Source: Marinobacter sp.
Lineage (GTDB): Bacteria > Pseudomonadota > Gammaproteobacteria > Pseudomonadales > Oleiphilaceae
Length of the DNA: 64,000 nt
Direction: 5' to 3'
Assembly: GCA_022565395.1 (NCBI GenBank)
Contig: JAIUMV010000013.1
Location: forward strand, 45,976-109,975
The translations under genes were made by a program, and so were the position numbers. The notes under the pieces are model-generated. The model was given only the letters and a program-made list of their open reading frames with translations. It was not told where the DNA came from and did no database searches. Numbering within the stretch: position 1 is the stretch's first letter; every line of letters begins with the position of its first letter. Of the stretch, positions 53,827-61,703 are shown one piece after another.

Positions 53827-56004
53827 ATGGACCTGCTGACGGCGATAAAGCTTGCACTTATCACTCTTATTCTGCTGGGCTCGCTCTACAGCCTGATAAC
53901 CTACGCCTTACGCATCCGGGCCTCTGCCAAGGCCCTGTCCGCCCTGCGCACCCGCATGCCGCCGATACGGCGCCTGACCGCCCAAGAAAGAGGCGCTCTT
54001 ACGCCCTTGCTGGTGGATCCCAAGAGCCAAAAACCGCTGCCTCTGAAAGATAACCAGGTTTACGCCCTGGAGGGTAGCTATTCCCGACACGGTCTCGAAG
54101 GTAGCGGCCATGCGAGCTGGCACGACACCATCGGCGAAGTTGAAGTGGTGCTGCCCTTTGACAGCGCACTTCATGTGATGGCGCACAACCACGCTGAGGT
54201 GGTTTTCGCCGGGCGCTCTGCCTATGTCCTGAGCTTAAACGGTACCTTTACGCTGCTGGAAGGTCAGGCCCGTGAGCAACACCAGAGCAAGCAGAACGAT
54301 GCATGGGAAGCGGGCAGACGAGGGGCCATCACCGCGATGACGGCCGAGCAGACATCGCCGACTGACACCGCTGAGGCGGTGCGCATCCTGTCCCAGCGCC
54401 TTGAAACCCGGGCGGAAGTTGAGCACCGGGAAGGCCGCGGTATCGGTTTTGTCTCCGCTCTGTGCTGGCTGCTGGGCTTCGTCGCCTTGGGCGTGGCCAC
54501 CCTCGAGGGCTTGCAAACCGCCCGCTATATCGGGTTGGCGGTGGCGCTGGCCTTTATGGCGCTGGGCGTGCGTAGTTTCTGGCGCAGCTGGCTCCCACCC
54601 GCTGCGCAGAAAATCAACCGGGTCGCCGGACCACTCCACCTGTATGGCTTTAAGAACCCGGAGCAGCCGGGCACAGTCAAAGCGCAACTGATGCTGGGTG
54701 ATAAGCTGGCATTTACAGTGCCGGAGCACTGGTTCCAGGCCCTGACGTTAAAGGTAGATGAGCAGGTTGAGGCGGAACTGCGGGTGGATGATTATTCCGC
54801 TGTTCGCCTGGGACCCAAGATGTCCCTGGAGCAGGAGGCCGTTCAGTTCCCCCTGGTGTACTGGGGGCGCCATCTGACTCTGGTGCTGGTGGGCGTTGGA
54901 GCACTGCTGTATGCGCTGGCGCAATCCCCTGGAGTACAGGGTGACCTGGCCCTGACCCGGGCGTTTATCACCGGCGCCGTGCCCGAAACCTACACCACTC
55001 CGGAAACATTGCTGGCGGCGTGGCCCCAGGCCGGGACGCTGGTTGACCTGCAGGGCGAAGGCCGCTGTCAGGTGGTACCGGGCAACACTGGGCATGACAC
55101 CGCCAGGGTAGATTGCCAACAACTGCGTTGGGGCGGAGCGTTGCCTGTGGCAGAGAACACCACCGTAGAGGCACATACCCAGACCCTGCTGGGCGGCGGA
55201 TTTATCCAGACACGCCGGGACCATAATCTGGAGCGCCTTCTGCTGCTCCGCGGGGGCGGCCAGGGCGCTAACCGGCCTTTGGTGGTGACCAATCTGAAAG
55301 AGGTTGTGACCCTTGTGGATGCCGGCTGCGGCACGCCGGACCCGCAACTGGCCACCTCGATGTATATCTCTGCAGCGGGCCGTAACAACACCGCTTATGA
55401 GTGCCAGAGAATGCGCAACACCCTGCGGGAAAACCTGCACTTTCCTTACGATCTCCAATTTGCCACTTGGGCGGCGCTGCAGACGCATCTGGCTGAGACG
55501 CCGGATAACGAGGCTCCTCTGGAGGCGGTCATTGTGCAAGGTCAACTGGAGCGCGTGTACCGACTCAGTACCCGCCTTGGCCAAGCTCAGTTAATCCTGC
55601 GTCAGGACGCCCTGGCCCAGGACATCATGGCCAGCCAGCACGGCGGGGTGCTGCTTAAAACGACCGGTGCCGATGGCTCCCGCCCCTCCCTCAGCCATGG
55701 TAGGGGAAGCGTCATCGAAGACTGGCAGCGAATGCTGGCGCTAACCACCGTAGAGGGAGCGCAACCCTTTCACCTTAACGGCCTGATAACTGAGCGGGGA
55801 AAAGATGATGCCGGTACGCCCTATGTAGTGATCGACCTGACTCGGGATCTCGCTGACCCCGGGCCCGCCACGCTGCGGGCGCTCTGGATGCTGCTGGCGA
55901 CGATGCTGCTGCTGATTCATGGCCCCTTGCTACTGCGCAACGCCTTAGCACAAAAAGCGCGGACCCAGGCACTGCAACAGCGGTATACCGATAGCGGAAG
56001 CTGA
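53827..56004 (+). CDS. IgaA/UmoB-type inner-membrane protein
   Basis: From ATG 53827 (GAGGGAAA before it), 725 residues. N-terminal membrane segment (AIKLALITLILLGSLYSLI), a cytoplasmic part, two segments around residue 205-240, another near 355-370, a periplasmic domain with paired cysteines (GRCQV ... DCQQL; GCGTPD ... YECQR), and a final segment (TLRALWMLLATMLLLIHGPLLL). The topology, length and LVDLQGEGRC / LRWGGALPVAE stretches match IgaA of enterics, which represses the Rcs phosphorelay. No Rcs genes are seen here, so its partner in this organism is open. Confidence 0.75.
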   Translation: MDLLTAIKLALITLILLGSLYSLITYALRIRASAKALSALRTRMPPIRRLTAQERGALTPLLVDPKSQKPLPLKDNQVYALEGSYSRHGLEGSGHASWHDTIGEVEVVLPFDSALHVMAHNHAEVVFAGRSAYVLSLNGTFTLLEGQAREQHQSKQNDAWEAGRRGAITAMTAEQTSPTDTAEAVRILSQRLETRAEVEHREGRGIGFVSALCWLLGFVALGVATLEGLQTARYIGLAVALAFMALGVRSFWRSWLPPAAQKINRVAGPLHLYGFKNPEQPGTVKAQLMLGDKLAFTVPEHWFQALTLKVDEQVEAELRVDDYSAVRLGPKMSLEQEAVQFPLVYWGRHLTLVLVGVGALLYALAQSPGVQGDLALTRAFITGAVPETYTTPETLLAAWPQAGTLVDLQGEGRCQVVPGNTGHDTARVDCQQLRWGGALPVAENTTVEAHTQTLLGGGFIQTRRDHNLERLLLLRGGGQGANRPLVVTNLKEVVTLVDAGCGTPDPQLATSMYISAAGRNNTAYECQRMRNTLRENLHFPYDLQFATWAALQTHLAETPDNEAPLEAVIVQGQLERVYRLSTRLGQAQLILRQDALAQDIMASQHGGVLLKTTGADGSRPSLSHGRGSVIEDWQRMLALTTVEGAQPFHLNGLITERGKDDAGTPYVVIDLTRDLADPGPATLRALWMLLATMLLLIHGPLLLRNALAQKARTQALQQRYTDSGS

Positions 56005-56398
56005 GCAACATCCAAGGGCAACGGCTGGGGTTGGTCAAACAGGCGAATCAAAACAACCAATCCCAACCCAGGGCGCCACGGGCCCGCCCTACCCTCGCCT
56101 GAAAATCGCCTGAAAATCGCCAAGTCTGACCACCACTACCCACAACACCGAACACCACCCACTACCGGCCTGCCGGACCTATGGAATAACGCAGACTTCT
56201 GAACACTACCCAGACTTCAACACTAAACCGACAACGTACTTCTGAGTGTGTGCCTGCTCGCTCTTCCTAAATTATCGCAAAGGTGTCCATTGGTCTCAGT
56301 CAGAAGTCATAGCGATTGGCGTCAGCCGTTCAAGTTTTATTTGGTGTAAAGAGCCAATAACCGGGACGGCTGACGCCAATTATTATGTCTCCAAAGCC
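56005..56398. other. 394-bp gap at the core/array boundary
   Basis: Base composition changes here from GC-rich to AT-rich. It contains a direct repeat (CTGAAAATCGC twice at about 56099-56119) and the inverted repeat listed next. No gene recognised. Confidence 0.6.
56315..56380. repeat. Inverted repeat, 15-bp perfect arms, after the last array gene
   Basis: ATTGGCGTCAGCCGT at 56315-56329 and its exact complement at 56366-56380, with a 36-base loop. It sits just past the stop of the DUF2442 gene, where an attC would be expected, but it lacks AAC/GTT core ends. It could be a decayed attC or a transcription-ending hairpin; no U-tract follows. Confidence 0.7.
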
Positions 56399-56653
56399 TC
56401 AATACTTAATTATTCGATTATTATAAATATCCTCTACTGGGAAGATCATTGTATAGTCTTCCCAATTCAAATTCCCATCGACAACTTCAAACTCGAGAAA
56501 TTTATCAACTGATTTATACTGCTCATAATCTGGGTGTCCTTTAGAAAATATGAACGGAGCAAAATCTACACAGGTGACATGACCATCGTTAAACTCTATT
56601 TCCAAGATATGGCCAATTTTATGTTTAGCTGACTTAACCAATAGTTCTGACAT
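56399..56653 (-). CDS. DUF2442 domain protein
   Basis: 84 residues, small alpha/beta protein. The order LEIEFNDGHVTCVDFAPFI, then an acidic helix (DYEQYKSVDKFLEFEV) and a NWEDYTMIFPVEDIY strand fits DUF2442, a family of unknown function often encoded near DUF4160 toxin-like genes. No DUF4160 partner is next to it here. ATG has AGGTG upstream. Last gene of the array in its reading direction. Confidence 0.65.
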   Translation of the reverse strand: MSELLVKSAKHKIGHILEIEFNDGHVTCVDFAPFIFSKGHPDYEQYKSVDKFLEFEVVDGNLNWEDYTMIFPVEDIYNNRIIKY

Positions 56654-56772
56654 TTCGCACCTTTTGAGTGATCGTTTGGGGGGCTGTCCCCGCTCCCCAT
56701 TTCTACTCCCGCGGAGTTATCGATGCCTGTCCATTGAAATGGGGGTAGTCCAGGGTGGACTTGATTGCTTGG

Positions 56773-57066
56773 TTATGGCTTTAGCTCGCCATTAACCCAC
56801 CGTTCGTACCTTTCTCTAGCTGACTCTTTTATTTCTATATCGCCATCATAGTGTTCATAGGGGTCGTATGAACGTGAAAGCGGGTTGATCTTAAGTTTTT
56901 GACCCTTTGCGTTAGTGCAATACCCACTCCTAAGAGCCGGCTCTCTCATCCACCAAGCACCATCATAGTAGTATGAGGTGCCTTTCTTGGAGACCTCGAC
57001 TGTATCGATAAAAGGATCGCCGTCTTCCGACTGGATATAAGCAACTAAGCGATTATCCTTCGTCAC
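56773..57066 (-). CDS. Small protein of unknown function
   Basis: 97 residues from a GTG with AGAGG about 8 bases upstream. Rich in Tyr, Asp and Arg; no membrane segment; ends in a basic helix (SARERYERWVNGELKP). Starts 18 bases after the end of the attC site at 57084-57192, the usual position for a cassette gene. No recognisable attC follows it; the 56654-56772 gap has a CCCCATTTC/GAAATGGGG pair and a GTCCACCCTGGAC palindrome instead. Confidence 0.6.
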   Translation of the reverse strand: MTKDNRLVAYIQSEDGDPFIDTVEVSKKGTSYYYDGAWWMREPALRSGYCTNAKGQKLKINPLSRSYDPYEHYDGDIEIKESARERYERWVNGELKP

Positions 57067-57083
57067 TAACTTGCCTCTCTATA

Positions 57084-57192
57084 GTTATAACGTTCAGAAC
57101 AACGGAAGTTTGTGGAGCTGCGCAATTGTGTTGTAGTGAAACGGAAACACAATTGCGCCGTGGAGCAAACTGTCCGCTGCTGCTTGTTAGGC
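57084..57192 (-). other. attC site (109 bp)
   Basis: Read on the minus strand: GCCTAAC at one end and GTTATAA at the other. The centre is a long palindrome with GCGCAATTGTGTT and its exact 13-base complement around a 13-base loop; outer arms AGTTTG..CAAACT also pair. Form and size fit integron cassette recombination sites. It closes the cassette of the 57266 gene. Confidence 0.8.
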
Positions 57193-57265
57193 GCATAACA
57201 CAGTCTGCTGATCAAACAAGGGGCCCAAAAGCTGTTCCATGGGTGCTCTCGCTGGCCTCACTAAA

Positions 57266-57454
57266 CTAAGAATCGGATTCATCTTCATCACTCAAATCCA
57301 AATGCTCAGGCCCTCCTGACAAAGGACCAAGAGGTTCGTCCTCGTCGATAGGCGGAACAATATTCTTTTTTCGTAACTCTTTTGCTTTTTCCTTTACACG
57401 GATTCTAGCTTCATCAGTCTTTGGTTCGCGTTTTGAGTGAGACTGTTTTGTCAT
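57266..57454 (-). CDS. Small charged protein of unknown function
   Basis: 62 residues from the ATG at 57454, chosen because GGAGG lies 8 bases upstream. Lys/Arg-rich first half (SKREPKTDEARIRVKEKAKELRKK), Pro and acidic second half ending DEDESDS. Probably disordered. A longer frame to 57598 exists but lacks a ribosome site and reads through unrelated sequence. Confidence 0.5.
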   Translation of the reverse strand: MTKQSHSKREPKTDEARIRVKEKAKELRKKNIVPPIDEDEPLGPLSGGPEHLDLSDEDESDS

Positions 57455-57822
57455 CTCTTCAACCTCCATCATCTCTGACCCTGGGGAGTTTTGTTGATCT
57501 TTCCGGTGGGTTCTGAGGGAAGAAGTACGGGCTTGTTTTCTCCGACCTTCCCCCTGTGTCAGCCTGGTTGTCCAGTAGGCAGTTTTGCCTGAAACCACAC
57601 CTCAGGGGTCAGCAACCTGCTGATGGGTGAAAAATACTTACTGGCGTAGGGCCAGTGCGCCTGTTTTCCGCCAAAAGGGCGGAAGATGGGCAAAAGACGA
57701 ACAAATTAACGGGGAGTCGCGTCTGAATTTTCAGATTTTTGCCAAATTCAACCTGATGCTGGCGTAAATCGGGGATTATTCAGACCGTCCTTAATTTATG
57801 GGATTGACACCATAGTCACTTG
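57455..57822. other. 368-bp stretch without a gene, several small palindromes
   Basis: Contains GTCTGAAT/ATTCAGAC, CTGGCGTAGGGCCAG and TCCGCCAAAAGGGCGGA hairpins. The gene at 57823 ends in TAACAAG, an attC-like start, but no matching GTT end could be paired. Possibly the remnant of an inserted element in an attC. Not identified. Confidence 0.5.
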
Positions 57823-58086
57823 TTATGAGTTTTCAATGTGGTAAGCGTTCATCAAGGAATTTAATTTTGCTGTGTCGGGGCTTTGATTAAAAAGCTCTGG
57901 GTCTCGCTCAAAAAGCATTTCGATGTAGTTGTGCATGATCTTGTACTCCCGAATATTGCGAATCTTTCCGCGTCGCAGGATGGGGTTGATTTGAAACCCG
58001 AACACTTGCCGGTCAAGCACGATGACACCGAACCTAAACAGGCCGAAGACCACCAGTAATAAAGCAAATACAAGAATCAATGGCAC
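57823..58086 (-). CDS. Small membrane protein of unknown function
   Basis: 87 residues from a GTG (GAGGA upstream). One N-terminal membrane segment (LILVFALLLVVFGLFRFGVIVL), then a basic stretch (NPILRRGKIRNIREYK) and a helical tail. Follows the attC at 58104-58163 directly, as a cassette gene would. Confidence 0.6.
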   Translation of the reverse strand: MPLILVFALLLVVFGLFRFGVIVLDRQVFGFQINPILRRGKIRNIREYKIMHNYIEMLFERDPELFNQSPDTAKLNSLMNAYHIENS

Positions 58087-58103
58087 CCAACTTTCCTCAA
58101 TTT

Positions 58104-58163
58104 ACTTATAACGCAAAGGTAAGCGGCGCGCTTTTCAGCGTCCGCTTGAGCGTTTTGTTAGCG
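58104..58163 (-). other. attC site (60 bp)
   Basis: Minus strand: CGCTAAC AAAACGCTCAAGCGGACGC ... GTTATAAGT. This short form with CTCAAGCGGAC is the classic compact attC layout. The stop codon of the 58135 gene lies inside it. Confidence 0.85.
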
Positions 58164-58416
58164 ACTTAATCGAAAGGCATATGCAGAGCATCGCTAGTAA
58201 AGTAGCAGCGGCCAATAAAGCCCCAAAGAACAGCGACACCAGAATTTCGACATCAACCTTATTCCATCCGGTTACTTCGTGCAGTTTTAGCCAACTACTC
58301 TGGGAAATGTTTAGAAAAGGCAAAAAATCTGTATTACGCGACCAGAAGATCCCAAACAACACCGATAGAAAACAAAAGCAAGTTATTACAAGAATAGGCC
58401 TAATAATGTTTTTCAT
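58135..58416 (-). CDS. Small membrane protein of unknown function
   Basis: 93 residues, two membrane segments (IIRPILVITCFCFLSVLFGIFW and VEILVSLFFGALLAAATLLAMLCICL) with a short loop between. The last ~10 codons run into the attC, which is usual for cassette genes. No family recognised. Confidence 0.6.
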   Translation of the reverse strand: MKNIIRPILVITCFCFLSVLFGIFWSRNTDFLPFLNISQSSWLKLHEVTGWNKVDVEILVSLFFGALLAAATLLAMLCICLSIKSLTKRSSGR

Positions 58417-58741
58417 ATAACCTTTACCATCCCATAAGCCTTAAGGTCGGAATTGGGAATTATTTTATAACTATTATTTCTTACGCGTGCCTGTCCCTTT
58501 TGTCTTTTAACCGATGAATGTCTGGTGCCCCTGACCCACCGATGGAACGACCGGTCAGGCTGTGGTCTAAAGCCACGTAAGAGAGCCCCTATATGTGTTT
58601 GCTGTAAGTGCCTGACAGCCACGCGAGACTGACGAAGCAGGCGTTCTCGCTCATGGGTTTAGGTTGGCCGCTCGCGCGGCCAAAAAAACACCTATTGCCT
58701 GTTGACTCCGAGAAGGCTCATATGTGTTACGATTTTTTTGC
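58417..58741. other. 325-bp stretch without a supported gene
   Basis: Has CCTGACC/GGTCAGG at about 58527-58558 and a GGCCGCTCGCGCGGCC hairpin near 58662. It also has GTGCCTGTCCCTTTT near 58485, a phrase I associate with REP/Y1-transposase-flanking repeats. No attC core pair found, so the toxin/partner cassette above it may be fused to foreign sequence. Confidence 0.45.
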
Positions 58742-58993
58742 TTATACAATTGACTGTATTTTTTTTCTAAGTTCTAAAGGTATTTCGCCTTTATCCGAGC
58801 ATTCCCCAAACTTTGTATGGAGGCGAGACAAAAGCATTACATAATCATTTAATTCATCTTCTAGATCGTACTGCTCATCTTCATCCAAGCTGCCGGAATC
58901 TATCTCGCTCCTAAGACTCTCGACACTCCTAATGAGAGTGTTAAAAAGCACAATGCAATCAGACCAACTGATTTCAATATTTTCTTTACTCAT
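58742..58993 (-). CDS. Tsi2-like partner (immunity/antitoxin) of the Tse2-like toxin
   Basis: 83 residues, acidic and all-helical. Its plan - a first helix (SWSDCIVLFNTLIRSVESLRSEID), an acidic turn (SGSLDEDEQ), then a second long helix (YDLEDELNDYVMLLSRLHTKFGE) - parallels Tsi2 of P. aeruginosa, the protein that binds and blocks Tse2. Starts 2 bases after the toxin stop, so co-translated. Family assignment is by pattern and context, not by search. Confidence 0.6.
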   Translation of the reverse strand: MSKENIEISWSDCIVLFNTLIRSVESLRSEIDSGSLDEDEQYDLEDELNDYVMLLSRLHTKFGECSDKGEIPLELRKKIQSIV

Positions 58994-58995
58994 TT

Positions 58996-59433
58996 TTAAG
59001 CCCGCTTGCCGGATAGTTTAGCTTTGTTTAACGCCAGCTCTGATTGAATATTCACAATTTTTTCGGCTTTCTCAAACATTGTTTCAAGCAGTGATATATA
59101 TTCGCTTTGTTTCATTCTCCGAGTGGCTACAATGTGAACATGCCCTGGGTTTACAAGATCTACTGCGATAGCCAGCCCTGGCGGGATTGTAGAGTTGGCC
59201 TTAATTTTCCATCTGTTTGTTCCGCCGTCAAATATCTCGTTTGCAGATACCCCCGCGTGGGATGGAAGCACGTAAACGATTCCCGTTTTTGGATCTGACA
59301 GCAGCTTCGAGTCTTGCGGCCTGATATTACCTTCCTTGTTGGTGAATTTGGGAATGCTCGAATTACCATTCCTATAGAGATCCCTCTCAATCTCTCGGAT
59401 ATCAGATATGTAAAAGTCTTTTTCTGTTTTCAT
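58996..59433 (-). CDS. Tse2-like ADP-ribosyltransferase-fold toxin
   Basis: 145 residues. From about 38 to 125 it follows the order of Tse2: VYVLPSHAGVSANEIFDG, then WKIKANSTIPPGLAIAVDLVNPGHVHIVATRRMKQSEYISLLETM, which parallels the Tse2 stretch with FVIPDGTDIPPDL and ATHYTIMPAKPMYREVL. Tse2 is a cytoplasm-acting toxin delivered by type VI secretion in P. aeruginosa. Here there is no secretion gene nearby and the gene sits in an integron array, so a toxin-antitoxin (stabilising) role is more likely. AGGAGGGG 5 bases before ATG is a strong ribosome site. Confidence 0.6.
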   Translation of the reverse strand: MKTEKDFYISDIREIERDLYRNGNSSIPKFTNKEGNIRPQDSKLLSDPKTGIVYVLPSHAGVSANEIFDGGTNRWKIKANSTIPPGLAIAVDLVNPGHVHIVATRRMKQSEYISLLETMFEKAEKIVNIQSELALNKAKLSGKRA

Positions 59434-59465
59434 TGACCCCTCCTATTTGGATCGTGTGTTTTGAA

Positions 59466-59537
59466 TCGTAACGCTTAGCTCACCGGAAAATTAGGAGCGC
59501 AGCGAGTAACTTCTCCGCGTGCAGCATCTGGTTAAAT
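59466..59537 (-). other. attC site (72 bp)
   Basis: Minus strand: ATTTAAC CAGATGCTGCACGCGGA ... CCGGTGAGCTAA GCGTTACG. The first core fits RYYYAAC; the second is less perfect. Ends the HEPN-like cassette. Confidence 0.7.
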
Positions 59538-59549
59538 CTTGTGGGTGTG

Positions 59550-60308
59550 TCACGCAAGAACTTCATGCTCCCACACGCTGATGTCGTCTTTTGCCTTCGA
59601 GTAGAGATCCGTATAGCTCCTATCTCGTGGTCTATATCTTTCGAGAACGAACTTCCGGAAACTACCCTCCGGAAACGAATCTAGAACATATAGGATAGCT
59701 TGGCATGTCAGGAGAAGTGCCCAAATAGCCATGGCGCTTGTAGATATCCTTAGCGTCCAATCTTCATCTTTAGCTCCCGCAACGACCGGCTTCTCCGATA
59801 TTCTCCTATTTTTTAGCGCGCGAAGAACAGGTGGGGGATCCTGTGCATACCTGATTACCCCGTCCTCTCCTTCCGTGATAGGGACATCACAAGACCGAAA
59901 ATGAACCAGTGAGTCCCTGAGGTCTCGCAGATGAACCAGTTCGTCCATAAATCCGGGGTTGTTCTCTCCAAGTAACCTAACGACCCTTTTATAACGGTCA
60001 TAGAATGAACCCTTGGAGTCCTGACTTATATCACACAGATTGCTCAACTTTTCCTGTGCGATGCCAGCAAGATCCTCCTCTGACGGATTCGTCTCTCTAT
60101 TCTGATCAAAAAGAAACGCCCGAGACAATGATGATATCTCATTACAGAATGCTTCTATGGAAATACAGCAAAGAACAATCGAGGGCGGTGCTTCTAGGTT
60201 CAGATCCAAATTCCCATTTTTACTACCAGCCGCCTCAGCCCTTTGAAAAGCCGAGAGCAGGAAGTTCCACGACATTACAGTTGTCGTGTATGCCAATGGC
60301 TCCTTCAT
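59550..60308 (-). CDS. HEPN-like helical protein with RxxxxH motif
   Basis: 252 residues, mostly helical. Arg131-Asp-Ser-Leu-Val-His136 (LRDLRDSLVHFRS) matches the R-[polar]-x3-H active motif of HEPN ribonucleases; a helix with IEAFCNEISSLSRAF (about 51-65) could be the partner helix. HEPN proteins act in toxin-antitoxin and anti-phage systems, or as inactive scaffolds. A small gene (60362-60631) lies 53 bases upstream in the same cassette and may be its partner. No membrane segment apart from a hydrophobic helix near 190-210. Confidence 0.5.
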   Translation of the reverse strand: MKEPLAYTTTVMSWNFLLSAFQRAEAAGSKNGNLDLNLEAPPSIVLCCISIEAFCNEISSLSRAFLFDQNRETNPSEEDLAGIAQEKLSNLCDISQDSKGSFYDRYKRVVRLLGENNPGFMDELVHLRDLRDSLVHFRSCDVPITEGEDGVIRYAQDPPPVLRALKNRRISEKPVVAGAKDEDWTLRISTSAMAIWALLLTCQAILYVLDSFPEGSFRKFVLERYRPRDRSYTDLYSKAKDDISVWEHEVLA

Positions 60309-60361
60309 ATTGTTTACACCCCGAAGGCTGTCTTCGATTTAACATTTTATTAAGTGTTTGG

Positions 60362-60631
60362 CTAGATGGTTTCATATAGATCACTTGATGAAGAGTGATG
60401 CATATTGATCTCAGCTATAGCTTTTTCAAGCGCCTTGAGGTCCGTTTTCTCGGAGAAGTACAGTGTGTTTTTGCCAGACTTTTGATCCTCAACGAAGTAC
60501 TCGTACTCAATGTCGAAATGCTCAGCAAGGACATCCTCAATGTAATCTCGGTGCTCCCAATCGTCCAACACTAAAACTTTACCGTGTTCAGGCTCAATTC
60601 GAAGCTCTAGCATTCTTCTAAGATCGGTCAT
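60362..60631 (-). CDS. Small protein upstream of the HEPN-like gene
   Basis: 89 residues from the ATG at 60631; a GTG four codons earlier lies inside the attC core. Strand-helix pattern (KVLVLDDWEHRDYIEDVLAEHF, then EKTDLKALEKAIAEINMHH), acidic. No family recognised. Possible partner of the HEPN-like protein. Confidence 0.5.
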   Translation of the reverse strand: MTDLRRMLELRIEPEHGKVLVLDDWEHRDYIEDVLAEHFDIEYEYFVEDQKSGKNTLYFSEKTDLKALEKAIAEINMHHSSSSDLYETI

Positions 60632-60641
60632 GACTATAGAC

Positions 60642-60725
60642 ACTTAACGGCGCCAGCATGCCCGGCTACCAAATGGAGGCGAAGCCGCAATGTAGTAGGC
60701 GTCGCCGTGCCTGGCTTGGTTAAGT
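60642..60725 (-). other. attC site (84 bp)
   Basis: The cleanest site: ACTTAAC and GTTAAGT are exact complements and both fit RYYYAAC/GTTRRRY. The middle, with CGGCGACGCC..GGCTTCGCC, is nearly the same as the attC at 62862-62946. The TAA of the ACTTAAC core is the stop codon of the 60720 gene. Confidence 0.92.
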
Positions 60726-61013
60726 GTCACTGAACTCTCCATAGCGCAGAAAGTGTAAGTGCTCACCGTTACCCTGTCGCCAAGGCAAAGACCCATTGCG
60801 CTCGATCTTCTCTTGAAGCTGGACCTCGGACTCGCAGTCAGCAAGTACCTCGGTGAGAACTACGCTTGCACACTCTAAGTGATCATCCGTGGCATCGTCT
60901 GTAAAAACGGCATGAAAGTGGAGAACACAATGTTCTAGTCGGGCATAAATGAAACGGAGAGTCGGTGGAACTTCCCCTATCAAGGCTCGATGTATGCTCT
61001 TTGCTAGATCCAT
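60720..61013 (-). CDS. Small cassette protein of unknown function
   Basis: 97 residues from the ATG at 61013, the first after the attC. The N-terminus (RALIGEVPPTLRFIYARLE) is a pattern I recall from small proteins common in integron cassettes, but no function is known to me. Mixed strands and helices, acidic middle (TDDATDDHLECA). Confidence 0.6.
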   Translation of the reverse strand: MDLAKSIHRALIGEVPPTLRFIYARLEHCVLHFHAVFTDDATDDHLECASVVLTEVLADCESEVQLQEKIERNGSLPWRQGNGEHLHFLRYGEFSDT

Positions 61014-61025
61014 GCTTACGTGACC

Positions 61026-61142
61026 ACTTAACGCCCGCTTCAGCTGCGCCAAAGCCGGAGTGTTTTTGTGTTAATGTTTGAGCGCAGCGAGTGACAAAAA
61101 AACGCGGAGGTTTTGGCGTCAGACCGGAAGCTCTTGTTAGCC
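61026..61142 (-). other. attC site (117 bp)
   Basis: Minus strand: GGCTAAC ... GCGTTAAGT. Long stem with CTTCCGGTCTGACGCCAAAACC against GGCTTTGGCGCAGCTGAAG. Closes the large HEPN/HsdR-like cassette. Confidence 0.85.
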
Positions 61143-61145
61143 TGA

Positions 61146-61703
61146 TTATTCAATCAACCAATCTAAACCAATGAAATCTACTATTGTACTTCCAGATTCA
61201 CCTTCGTTGTATCGACTTGCTAAGCCTGCAAGTCTATGCTGCAATTGATTCGAAATTGTGCAAGTCACGTAGATTGTATTAATATTACGACTATCATAAC
61301 CTACCAAGTAAATTCCTGTACCAATCAATAGCGAAAGAGAGCTACCTATATCCTGAAACCTACGGAGTATAAAATTACGTTCATCGAATGAATTGCACGA
61401 TGATATTGAACTGACAACCTCATTTCGGAAGTCCAATTCTCGCCAGTCTGGTTTTAACTCTAATATGCACTTTAACATAAGATTCGCAGCTTCTAAATCT
61501 CTAACGATAATGACTGCCTTACCGTTTGATCTCAGCTTCTTTACTTCAAAATGCTGAATAATTTCAAGAGCACAAGCCTTTAGAAAAGACAGACTTCTAT
61601 GTGTACGCCCGATATCACCACCAAGTTCGAGTAATTCTTCATCGACCTGTCTACAAGAACCAGCTTGCTCTAGGGGAGATTTAAATATTTCAACCTTAAA
61701 TGG
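61146..61703 (-). pseudogene. C-terminal part of the HEPN/HsdR-like gene, beyond an in-frame TAG
   Basis: The frame of the gene at 61704-62834 continues unbroken after its TAG stop for 185 codons to a TAA at 61146. The extra part keeps HsdR order: PFKVEIFKSPLEQA (in place of VPIYYESRLAKL), LEIIQHFEVKKLRSNGKAVIIVRD (in place of IVEHFEKR..DGKAMIV), LLIGTGIYLVGYDSRNINTIYV (motif V region), then LQHRLAGLASRYNEG..IVDFIG (motif VI region). The first motif VI arginine is lost. An internal ATG at 61478 could give a separate 110-residue protein. Confidence 0.7.

Noticed and set aside
58413..58622. 69-codon open frame on the minus strand
   Set aside because: Arg/His-rich translation of a hairpin-bearing stretch, no ribosome site; more likely repeat sequence.
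58662..58690. GGCCGCTCGCGCGGCC hairpin as a terminator
   Set aside because: Followed by A rather than T on the plus strand, and preceded by T on the minus strand, so it fits neither direction.
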